From: Clostridium_AD sp047624165
Lineage (GTDB): Bacteria; Bacillota; Clostridia; Clostridiales; Clostridiaceae
NCBI GenBank assembly: GCA_047624165.1
Contig: JBLHPD010000118.1
Span: 1-15,159 of the forward strand
Direction: 5' to 3'
DNA: 15,159 nucleotides
Below, in pieces: positions 6,598-12,365 of this stretch. The position numbers were made by a program, and so were the translations under genes. The notes beneath the pieces are model-generated. The model did no database searches. It saw nothing but the letters and a program-made list of their open reading frames with translations, and was not told where the DNA came from. How positions within the stretch are numbered: the first letter of the stretch is position 1; the number at the start of each line of letters is the position of its first letter.

Positions 6598-7815
6598 ATG
6601 GATAAATTATTTAATGAACTAGGATTACAGGAAAACCTTATAGAAGGTCTTTCGAAACAGGGGATAGAAAGTCCTACAGAAATTCAAGAAAAGGCTATAC
6701 CATTAGGAATTGCTGGTAAAGACGTCATAGGAGAATCAGAAACGGGTACTGGTAAAACACTAGCGTACCTTTTACCTATATTTCAAAAAATTGACACTGC
6801 ATCAAAGGATATTCAAGCAATTATACTTGCGCCTACTCATGAGCTTGCAATGCAAATACATAAGCAAGTAGAACTTCTATCCGAGAACTCAAACAGCAAC
6901 GTGAAATCTACTAGCATAATAGGTAATGTCAACATAAAAAGGCAACTAGAGTCTCTTAAGGAAAAACCGCATATAGTAGTTGGTTCTGCAGGAAGAATTT
7001 TAGAACTTATAACTATGAAGAAGTTAAAATCACATTTCGTTAAAACTATAGTAATAGATGAAGGCGATAGAATGATAGACGAAGATAACATAGAGGGGAT
7101 AAAATCTATAATAAAAACTACTCTTAGGGATAGACAAATTATGCTGTTTTCAGCTACAGTGTCACTTAAAGTAGTAGAAATCGCTAAAACACTAATGAAG
7201 GATGCGCAGGTTATTAAAGTAGGAGATAAAAGTGTGGTAAATCCTAACATAGAGCATATGTATTTTCTAGTTGAAAGGAGAGATAAACTACTTCTTTTAA
7301 GGAAACTTATAAGTGCGACTAAGCCTGAGAAAGCTATAATATTTATAAACAAAAGTGATGAGGTAGAAATTACAACTTCAAAGCTTAGCTATCATGGATT
7401 AAAAGTAGAGGGAATTCATGGTACCTCTGAAAAGGAAAATAGAAAGAAAGCTATTGAGGATTTCAATACAGGGAAAATCCAACTTTTAGTAGCATCTGAT
7501 TTAGCAGCTAGAGGACTTGATATAGAAAGAGTAACACATATTTTCAACCTTGATATACCAGAAAACTCTAAGGATTATTTACATAGAGTGGGTAGAACAG
7601 CAAGAATGGGTCAGCATGGACTCGCACTATCTATTGTAGAAGAGAGAGAACTGGATCTTATTAAAACTTACGAGAAAGATTTTAGTATAGAAATTCTGCC
7701 AAAAGATATATACATGGGAAGAATTATCGCTCCGAAAAATACATATAAAACTAGGGCTTTGGAACATAAGTCTAAGACGACTGGTAAAACATTAAACACT
7801 AAGAAAACAAGATAA
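6598..7815 (+). CDS. DEAD-box family RNA helicase with DEGD motif II
   Basis: This 405-residue ATP-dependent RNA helicase of the DEAD-box group probably acts in ribosome assembly or mRNA turnover. Seen motifs: Q motif around GIESPTEIQ (22-30), motif I ETGTGKT (48-54), Ia PTHELAMQ (79-86), GSAGRI (129-134) where TPGR is usual, motif II DEGD (154-157) instead of DEAD, III SAT (185-187), V ASDLAARGLDI (299-309) and VI HRVGRTAR (329-336). The C-terminus is a short Lys/Thr-rich basic tail and carries no recognisable RNA-binding domain. AAAGGAG precedes the ATG by seven bases. It lies 35 bp after recQ with no terminator between, so the two helicases are likely co-transcribed. The Ala-to-Gly change in motif II and the SAGR motif are unusual. 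ATPase residues D154, E155 and K53 are kept, so activity is expected. Confidence 0.9.
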   Translation: MDKLFNELGLQENLIEGLSKQGIESPTEIQEKAIPLGIAGKDVIGESETGTGKTLAYLLPIFQKIDTASKDIQAIILAPTHELAMQIHKQVELLSENSNSNVKSTSIIGNVNIKRQLESLKEKPHIVVGSAGRILELITMKKLKSHFVKTIVIDEGDRMIDEDNIEGIKSIIKTTLRDRQIMLFSATVSLKVVEIAKTLMKDAQVIKVGDKSVVNPNIEHMYFLVERRDKLLLLRKLISATKPEKAIIFINKSDEVEITTSKLSYHGLKVEGIHGTSEKENRKKAIEDFNTGKIQLLVASDLAARGLDIERVTHIFNLDIPENSKDYLHRVGRTARMGQHGLALSIVEERELDLIKTYEKDFSIEILPKDIYMGRIIAPKNTYKTRALEHKSKTTGKTLNTKKTR

Positions 7816-7854
7816 GTTTAAAAAATAAATAAATTTAACAAAACAAAACTAAAT

Positions 7855-7888
7855 AGGAAAGGAATAAATTTCATTAGCCTACTTTCCT
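7855..7888 (+). terminator. Weak hairpin after DEAD-box gene
   Basis: AGGAAAG (7855-7861) pairs with CTTTCCT (7882-7888) over a 20-nt loop. There is no proper T run after it, so it is at best a weak terminator. It also lies immediately before the -10 element of the next promoter. Confidence 0.25.
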
Positions 7889-7894
7889 TCCTTG

Positions 7895-7903
7895 TGATAT
7901 AAT
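7895..7903 (+). promoter_or_regulatory. Extended -10 promoter of ABC-F gene
   Basis: TGATATAAT is a perfect TGn-TATAAT extended -10 element, about 60 bp before the preferred start codon. The -35 region is weak (TTAGCC near 7874). The same nine bases occur ahead of the M24 peptidase gene at 10845-10853. Confidence 0.65.
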
Positions 7904-7961
7904 GGCTGAGTAGTTTCGACAAGAATGGGACTGCTTAATGTATGGAGGTATTTATAAAGAT

Positions 7962-9578
7962 ATGATTAGTACAAACAATATAAGCTTAAGATATGGTGCA
8001 CGTAAATTATTTGACAATGTTAATATAAAATTTATACCAGGTAATTGTTATGGATTAATTGGTGCTAATGGTTCTGGTAAATCAACTTTTCTCAAAATAT
8101 TATCAGGTGAAATTGAACCTAATACAGGAGAAGTTATCATTCCACCAATGGAAAGATTAGCGGTTTTAAAGCAAGATCATTTTGAATTTGATGAGCACGA
8201 AGTTATTAAAACTGTAATGATGGGACATGTAAGACTTTTTGAAATAATGAAAGAAAAAGATGACTTATATGCAAAATCAGATTTTACGGATAAAGACGGA
8301 ATTAGAGCTTCGGAACTAGAAGGTGAATTTGCAGAACTTAATGGATGGGAAGCTGAATCAGAAGCTTCAACTCTTTTAATGGGCCTTGGTATAACGGATG
8401 AACTTCAAAGTAAAAAAATGAAGGAACTAACAGGATCTGAAAAAGTAAAGGTACTCCTTGCTCAAACACTATTTGGTAAACCAGATATTTTATTACTGGA
8501 TGAGCCTACAAACAATTTGGATGCAAAATCTAAAAAGTGGCTTGAAAATTTCTTGCTGAATTTTGATAGTACTGTTATAGTAGTTTCGCATGATAGACAT
8601 TTTTTAAATAAAATATGTACTCATGTTGCAGATATAGACTTTAGTAAAATTCAATTATTTGTTGGAAATTATGATTTCTGGTATGAGTCTAGCCAACTTG
8701 CTCTTCAAATGGCTAAAGATTCAAATAAGAAAAAAGAAGAGAAAATTGCAGAACTTCAAAACTTTATTGCTAGATTTAGCTCTAATGCGTCGAAAGCAAA
8801 ACAGGCTACTTCTCGTAAAAAACAATTAGATAAGTTAACTTTAGATGATATAAAACCCTCTTCGCGTAAATATCCTTTTGTTGGTTTTAAGCCAGAAAGA
8901 GAAGCTGGAAATGATTTATTAGTAGTTGAAAATCTAACTAAAATTGTAGATGGTGTAACACTAATTGACAATCTTTCTTTTATAGTTAATAAAGGGGATA
9001 AGATTGCGTTTACTGGTGCAGATGAAATAGCTAAAACTACACTATTTAAGATATTAATGGGTGAAATGGAGCCAGATAGTGGTGAGTTTAAATGGGGAGT
9101 TACTACGACTCAAGCTTATTTGCCAAAAGATAATACAGATTATTTTAATGCTGTAGATTGTAGCTTAGTTGATTGGCTCAGACAATATTCAGAGGAAAAG
9201 GCAGAAAGCTTTATTAGAGGCTTTTTAGGCAGAATGCTTTTCTCTGGAGAAGAAGCTCTTAAACAATCTAGCGTATTGTCCGGTGGAGAAAAAGTTAGAT
9301 GTATGCTTTCTAAAATGATGCTTAGTAATGCTAATGTATTAATTTTAGATGAACCTACAAATCATTTAGACTTAGAATCTATTACTGCTATAAACAATGG
9401 TTTAACTAGTTTCACTGGAACAATTTTGATTACATCACATGACTATCAACTAGTTCAAACAGTTGCTAATAGAATAATAGAAATTACACCTAAGGGTATA
9501 ATAGATAAGCAAATGACTTATGATGAATTCCAAGAAAATGATGAAATTCAAAAAGAATTAGAACTTATGTACAAATAA
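7962..9578 (+). CDS. ABC-F ATPase, YkpA/YbiT-like
   Basis: This soluble ABC-F protein has two ATPase domains and no membrane domain; the family acts on ribosomes. From the ATG at 7962 it is 538 residues, matching the ~530-540 of YkpA/YbiT. First domain: Walker A GANGSGKS (34-41), signature LTGSE (156-160, degenerate from LSGGE), Walker B LLLDEPTNNLD (177-187). A charged helical linker (about 245-310) would be the part that reaches the ribosomal P-site region. Second domain: P-loop GADEIAKTT (352-360), which lacks the GxGK form, good signature LSGGE (439-443), Walker B LILDEPTNHLD (460-470). Start choice: an in-frame ATG at 7938 adds eight residues but has no Shine-Dalgarno; GGAGG at 7944-7948 serves 7962 at a rather long 13-base spacing, and homologues begin at MISTNNISLRYG. 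It is not recognisable as a specific antibiotic-resistance determinant. Confidence 0.92.
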   Translation: MISTNNISLRYGARKLFDNVNIKFIPGNCYGLIGANGSGKSTFLKILSGEIEPNTGEVIIPPMERLAVLKQDHFEFDEHEVIKTVMMGHVRLFEIMKEKDDLYAKSDFTDKDGIRASELEGEFAELNGWEAESEASTLLMGLGITDELQSKKMKELTGSEKVKVLLAQTLFGKPDILLLDEPTNNLDAKSKKWLENFLLNFDSTVIVVSHDRHFLNKICTHVADIDFSKIQLFVGNYDFWYESSQLALQMAKDSNKKKEEKIAELQNFIARFSSNASKAKQATSRKKQLDKLTLDDIKPSSRKYPFVGFKPEREAGNDLLVVENLTKIVDGVTLIDNLSFIVNKGDKIAFTGADEIAKTTLFKILMGEMEPDSGEFKWGVTTTQAYLPKDNTDYFNAVDCSLVDWLRQYSEEKAESFIRGFLGRMLFSGEEALKQSSVLSGGEKVRCMLSKMMLSNANVLILDEPTNHLDLESITAINNGLTSFTGTILITSHDYQLVQTVANRIIEITPKGIIDKQMTYDEFQENDEIQKELELMYK

Positions 9579-9622
9579 AAAAAAGCACTTCTAATAATAA
9601 TATTATTAGAAGTGCTTTTTTT
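9578..9622 (+). terminator. Bidirectional terminator between convergent genes
   Basis: Arms 9578-9599 and 9601-9622 are fully complementary. The core is AGCACTTCTAATAA, with A residues on one flank and T residues on the other, so it can terminate both the ABC-F transcript and the minus-strand Cys-rich gene. It begins inside the ABC-F stop codon and ends six bases before the convergent stop codon. Confidence 0.92.
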
Positions 9623-9628
9623 AATTAA

Positions 9629-9850
9629 CTAAAACAAGCCACCACCGCCGCAACCTCGGCCACCAATTCCACCACAGCCTAGTAGTAAAAGAATTAACCA
9701 GATTCCACTGCCGCCACCGATGCCAGTTCCGCAGTTGTTTCCACAGTTATTTCCACAACTATTTCCACATCCACAAGCAGGTCTACAGCAACTAACGGGT
9801 TTACAGCTACAACTATTATTACAACAACAATTATTATGTCTATGACTCAT
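9629..9850 (-). CDS. Small Cys/Gly-rich protein with one hydrophobic segment
   Basis: The 73-residue protein contains 14 Cys and 20 Gly. The N-terminal part (1-41) is His/Asn/Cys-rich with clustered CCC, CSC and CC and a CGN-[NS] repeat (CGNSCGNNCGNNCGTG). A Gly stretch leads to a hydrophobic segment IWLILLLLG (about 50-58), followed by a Gly-rich tail GCGGIGGRGCGGGGLF. An ideal AGGAGGG lies seven bases before the ATG at 9850, so the gene is real despite its size. The layout, a short membrane-like stretch flanked by Gly, resembles small sporulation or spore-coat proteins (YjcZ-like tiny proteins) of Firmicutes. That is an inference, and metal binding through the Cys clusters is an alternative. 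It shares a bidirectional terminator with the ABC-F gene and has its own upstream region on the minus strand. Confidence 0.8.
   Translation of the reverse strand: MSHRHNNCCCNNSCSCKPVSCCRPACGCGNSCGNNCGNNCGTGIGGGSGIWLILLLLGCGGIGGRGCGGGGLF
9726..9773. repeat. Four 12-bp tandem repeats inside the Cys-rich gene
   Basis: Four successive 12-base units (9726-9737, 9738-9749, 9750-9761, 9762-9773) share the core TTCC-[AG]-CA. On the coding strand each gives a four-residue unit of CG-N-N type. The period keeps the frame, so copy number could change without breaking the gene. Confidence 0.75.
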
Positions 9851-9885
9851 ATAAATACCCTCCTTATTTTCAGATGAATAAGTAA

Positions 9886-9945
9886 AAGTTTAAGAATCTA
9901 TTAAAGTGACTTAGTTACTTTAATAAAAATCTTACGCTTAAACTT
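9886..9945 (-). repeat. Nested inverted repeats upstream of Cys-rich gene
   Basis: Outer arms AAGTTTAAG (9886-9894) and CTTAAACTT (9937-9945) are perfect complements. Inside them TTAAAGTGAC (9901-9910) pairs with GTTACTTTAA (9914-9923) with one irregular pair and a 3-nt loop. The structure lies 36-95 bp before the start of the minus-strand gene, so it may be an operator or fold in the leader RNA. Confidence 0.45.
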
Positions 9946-9972
9946 AAGTAATGGAGTTGTTTTGTATTAATA

Positions 9973-9998
9973 TCACCACATTAAGGTGAGGGGCTTCT
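9973..9998. repeat. Hairpin resembling an IS200/IS605 end remnant
   Basis: TCACC (9973-9977) and GGTGA (9985-9989) flank a 7-nt loop and are followed by GGGGCTTC. Hairpins with a GGGGCTTC flank are familiar at the ends of clostridial IS200/IS605 elements. Here only one flank fits and no transposase is nearby, so it would be a decayed trace. Low confidence. Confidence 0.25.
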
Positions 9999-10205
9999 TT
10001 GTATAAATCGTTAAATAAAAAAAGTTGTAGCTGTACTTTAATATATTCTGAGTTTCTTTAAGTGTGAATATGGAATTTCAAGGAAGTTTAAAATAAAATA
10101 GATTATCTTACAATATTTTTTATACAAAAAAACAGAAAGATAAAAGTGATATTATTAGTATAATTATGTATATTATAGAATATAATAGAATTTTATTGCA
10201 ATATA

Positions 10206-10214
10206 TGATATTAT
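10206..10214 (+). promoter_or_regulatory. Possible extended -10 of DUF6465-like gene
   Basis: TGATATTAT fits a TGn extended -10 with five of six core bases. The surroundings are so AT-rich that several similar words exist (for example TATAAT at 10221-10226), so the exact promoter is uncertain. It would give a leader of about 130 nt. Confidence 0.25.
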
Positions 10215-10348
10215 AGATTTTATAATTATAAATATGTTATTGCAGTTAAGGTCCGGATACTTGTAGTAATCTCCTAAAAAAAGGGTTTTACCGAGAAACG
10301 TCGAATATATGTAAGAAGTATAAAAAAATGTAAATGGGGGTAAAGGAT

Positions 10349-10729
10349 ATGAATGAAGATGAGAGAACATCAACTGAAGAGGCTATAACAATAGTTTCTG
10401 ATGTTGCAAAAGAAAAAGTAGATAAGACTATTAATACGGTGAAGGGTATTGCTAAAAATGTAAAATCAAAGGCTACTAAAGCATCTACTTCTGCAAAAAA
10501 GACAGTGGCTAAGAGAACGATAGCTAAGAAAATTGATGTTGGCTTTTACGTTCAATATAAGGGGAAAGAGATTTCAAAACAAACAATACTAGAAAAAGTT
10601 TATGAAGAATGGGTAAAATCTCATAAAATTACAGAACTAAAAACTTTAGATGTATATATAAAGGTGGAAGAAGATATTGCCTACTGCATGGTAAATGGAG
10701 AAATCAAAATGGACTTGAAATTATCCTAA
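10349..10729 (+). CDS. DUF6465-like protein with histone-H1-like basic segment
   Basis: From the ATG at 10349 the product has 126 residues. I prefer this start to the in-frame ATG at 10334 because GGGGG lies eight bases upstream, while nothing precedes 10334. Residues about 1-30 are acidic and probably helical. Residues about 30-65 form a low-complexity Lys/Ala/Ser/Thr stretch (AKNVKSKATKASTSAKKTVAKR) like histone H1 tails. The last 60 residues (VGFYVQYKGKEISKQTILEKV ... LKTLDVYIKVEEDIAYCMVNGEI) match my memory of the DUF6465 domain of clostridial proteins, whose function is unknown. Nucleic-acid binding through the basic part is an inference. The gene is single, with its own terminator just downstream. 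Confidence 0.78.
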   Translation: MNEDERTSTEEAITIVSDVAKEKVDKTINTVKGIAKNVKSKATKASTSAKKTVAKRTIAKKIDVGFYVQYKGKEISKQTILEKVYEEWVKSHKITELKTLDVYIKVEEDIAYCMVNGEIKMDLKLS

Positions 10730-10747
10730 CATAATTCCGTAAAAATT

Positions 10748-10772
10748 AAAGAGGCTCGAGGCCTTTTTTTTT
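10748..10772 (+). terminator. Rho-independent terminator of DUF6465-like gene
   Basis: AAAGAGGC (10748-10755) pairs with GCCTTTTT (10761-10768) with one G-U wobble around a TCGAG loop, and the T run continues to 10772. It lies 19 bp after the stop codon. Confidence 0.85.
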
Positions 10773-10844
10773 AGTTCATTTAAATTGTGATGAAATTTAA
10801 AAAGAAGCATTTGCTAAAGAATATATTTGTTTTTTTAATTTTTA

Positions 10845-10853
10845 TGATATAAT
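10845..10853 (+). promoter_or_regulatory. Extended -10 promoter of M24 peptidase gene
   Basis: TGATATAAT is a perfect extended -10 element, identical to that of the ABC-F gene. The -35 area has only TTTGTT near 10826. Transcription would begin near 10860, leaving a leader of about 120 nt. Confidence 0.65.
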
Positions 10854-10869
10854 GTCATTAGAAATGACA
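10853..10869. promoter_or_regulatory. Operator-like palindrome at the transcription start
   Basis: TGTCATT (10853-10859) and AATGACA (10863-10869) are perfect complements across AGA. The 17-bp dyad begins at the last base of the -10 element and covers the expected start site, the classic place for a repressor. The regulator is unknown. An early-transcript hairpin is the alternative. Confidence 0.45.
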
Positions 10870-10983
10870 CAATATACTGACAATTTTAATCGCATTAAAA
10901 AAAGGCGAAGGGATAATAGTTTATAGTTCCTTTAGAGTGCAGAGAATCAAAATAAAATCATAATATTTTAGGAGGGATTTTTA

Positions 10984-12060
10984 ATGATACAGGAGAGACT
11001 TAGTAAAGTTTTAAAGATTATGAAAGTGAAGAAAATACCTCAGATGATAGTTTCTGATTCAAATGCTATTTTCTATCTTACTGGTAAATGGATTTTATCT
11101 GGAGAGAGAATGCTTGCACTGTATATTAACACAAATGGACATAACAAGTTATTTGTAAATGAGTTATTCCCTATAAGTGAAGATTTGGGCGTGGAAATGG
11201 TGGGGTATAGCGATACTGACAAACCAATAGAAATTCTTTCAAGACATATCGATAAAGATAAGCCAATGGGCATAGATAAAAACTGGCCTGCTCATTTCTT
11301 ATTAAGATTAATGGAGTTAAAAGGTGGAAGTACATTTGTTAATGGTTCTAAAATTATTGATAAAGTAAGAAGTTCAAAGGATGAAAAAGAAAAGGAATTT
11401 TTGAGAGCATCTTCAAAGATTAATGATATTGCTATTGATAGGATGATTAAACTTGTTCCTAAAAAATATACTGAAAAGAAAATGGGAAAGATACTTGATG
11501 ATATATGGGAAGAGACGGGAGCTGAGGGGCAATCTTTTGATCCAATAGTAGGTTACGGTGCTAATGCAGCGGATCCTCATCATGTAATGGATAACTCAAC
11601 AGTTAAAGAAGGAGACAGTGTAGTTATTGATATTGGTTGTATAAAAGACTCATATTGCTCAGATACTACAAGAACTGTTTTTTATAAAAGTGTATCAGAG
11701 CACAGTAGAGAAGTTTACGACATAGTTAGAGAAGCTAACAAAAGAGGTATTGAGAAAGTTAAACCAGGAGTTAGATTTTGTGACATTGATGCTGCAGCAA
11801 GAGACTATATTACGCAAAAAGGTTATGGAAAGTATTTTACTCATAGATTAGGACATTCAATAGGACTTGAAGACCATGAGTTTGGTGATGTTTCTTCTAG
11901 TAATACTGATAAAGTTGAAGTAGGAATGTGTTTTTCAATAGAACCAGGCATTTACATGCCTGGGGATGTTGGTGTTCGTATAGAAGATTTAGTAATAGTT
12001 ACCGAGGATGGTTGTGAAGTATTAAATCATTATACAAAAGACTTAATTATTGTAAAATAA
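10984..12060 (+). CDS. M24 family Xaa-Pro dipeptidase/aminopeptidase
   Basis: This cytoplasmic metallopeptidase releases residues next to proline. It has 358 residues, with no signal peptide. The N-terminal creatinase-like domain (about 1-128) is followed by the pita-bread catalytic domain (about 135-356). The five metal ligands are all present: D216 and D227 in VVIDIGCIKDSYCSDTTR, H291 in RLGHSIGLEDHE, E320 in SIEPGIYMPGDVG and E334 in VRIEDL. These bind two metal ions, usually Mn or Co. H199/H200 and the HRLGH segment fit the Xaa-Pro branch rather than methionine aminopeptidase. Length matches Firmicutes PepQ/YqhT-type enzymes; choosing between dipeptidase and aminopeptidase activity is not possible from sequence. 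A strong GGAGGG sits eight bases before the ATG. It is monocistronic, between its own promoter and two terminators. Confidence 0.92.
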   Translation: MIQERLSKVLKIMKVKKIPQMIVSDSNAIFYLTGKWILSGERMLALYINTNGHNKLFVNELFPISEDLGVEMVGYSDTDKPIEILSRHIDKDKPMGIDKNWPAHFLLRLMELKGGSTFVNGSKIIDKVRSSKDEKEKEFLRASSKINDIAIDRMIKLVPKKYTEKKMGKILDDIWEETGAEGQSFDPIVGYGANAADPHHVMDNSTVKEGDSVVIDIGCIKDSYCSDTTRTVFYKSVSEHSREVYDIVREANKRGIEKVKPGVRFCDIDAAARDYITQKGYGKYFTHRLGHSIGLEDHEFGDVSSSNTDKVEVGMCFSIEPGIYMPGDVGVRIEDLVIVTEDGCEVLNHYTKDLIIVK

Positions 12061-12074
12061 ATTTAAAATTACAT

Positions 12075-12134
12075 TATATAAATAAAAGAGTTTTGATAAA
12101 ATTAATATTTTATTGAAGCCCTTTTATTTATATA
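12075..12134 (+). terminator. Long hairpin terminator of peptidase gene
   Basis: Bases 12075-12102 pair with 12107-12134. The outer 14 bp (TATATAAATAAAAG) and inner 7 bp are perfect; the middle has three G-U pairs and one mismatch as RNA from the plus strand. It begins 15 bp after the stop. The T-rich outer arm serves as the release tract. Confidence 0.7.
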
Positions 12135-12198
12135 TAATTAGCATAGATAATAAATATAAGGTTAAACTAATTATAAATAAATTTTAATATGCATTTAT

Positions 12199-12232
12199 AA
12201 AACCTTGAAATTATTGATATTTCAAGGTTTTT
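12199..12232 (+). terminator. Second Rho-independent terminator
   Basis: AAAACCTTGAAAT (12199-12211) and ATTTCAAGGTTTT (12219-12231) are perfect complements around a 7-nt loop and run into T residues. The matching A run also allows function on the other strand. With the hairpin at 12075 it forms a tandem terminator. Confidence 0.8.
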
Positions 12233-12308
12233 AATCATTTATAAGCAGGACTTTCAGGCGAATAAATCGAATTTATTAGGTAGTAGCAAAATAAACTAAT
12301 TGAAGAAA

Positions 12309-12347
12309 AAATCCATGCATGCAGTAGTAAAATAGTTTTATGGATTT
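12309..12347. promoter_or_regulatory. Inverted repeat in the GH1 leader
   Basis: AAATCCAT (12309-12316) and ATGGATTT (12340-12347) are perfect complements with a 23-nt spacer containing GCATGC. The right arm ends three bases before the GGGAG of the ribosome binding region, so pairing could limit translation, or the arms could be a split operator. Confidence 0.3.
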
Positions 12348-12365
12348 AAAGGGAGCGAGGTATAA

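Larger units (their letters stand above)
9851..10348. other. AT-rich intergenic region with inverted repeats
   Basis: These 498 bp separate the divergent Cys-rich and DUF6465-like genes. No credible gene is seen; an antisense open frame near 10173-10373 is just low-complexity AT DNA. Visible structures are nested inverted repeats at 9886-9945, a TCACC/GGTGA hairpin followed by GGGGCTTC at 9973-9998, a run of TATTA/TATAAT-like words at 10150-10235 and a more mixed stretch with CGTCGAA at 10299-10305. Confidence 0.7.
12061..12365. other. Intergenic region between peptidase and GH1 genes
   Basis: These 305 bp hold two terminator hairpins (12075-12134 and 12199-12232) and, closer to the GH1 gene, an 8-bp inverted repeat AAATCCAT/ATGGATTT (12309-12316 and 12340-12347) overlapping the leader. 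No gene and no clear -35/-10 pair are seen. I see no RAT antiterminator site of the LicT type. Confidence 0.7.

Noticed and set aside
6837..7352. Minus-strand open frame of 171 codons within the DEAD-box gene
   Set aside because: It lies wholly inside a gene with all helicase motifs; the translation is a hydrophobic, Ser-rich shadow with no recognisable domain.
9726..9773. CRISPR array
   Set aside because: The 12-bp units are directly adjacent, without spacers, and lie inside a coding frame; no other spaced repeats of CRISPR size were seen in the window.
10173..10373. Minus-strand open frame of 66 codons in the AT-rich gap
   Set aside because: The sequence is low-complexity AT DNA, it overlaps the start of the DUF6465-like gene and has no ribosome binding site.
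10870..10983. T-box or other riboswitch in the M24 peptidase leader
   Set aside because: There is no T-box AGGGTGG-type motif, no terminator/antiterminator pair and no known riboswitch core in the leader of about 120 nt.
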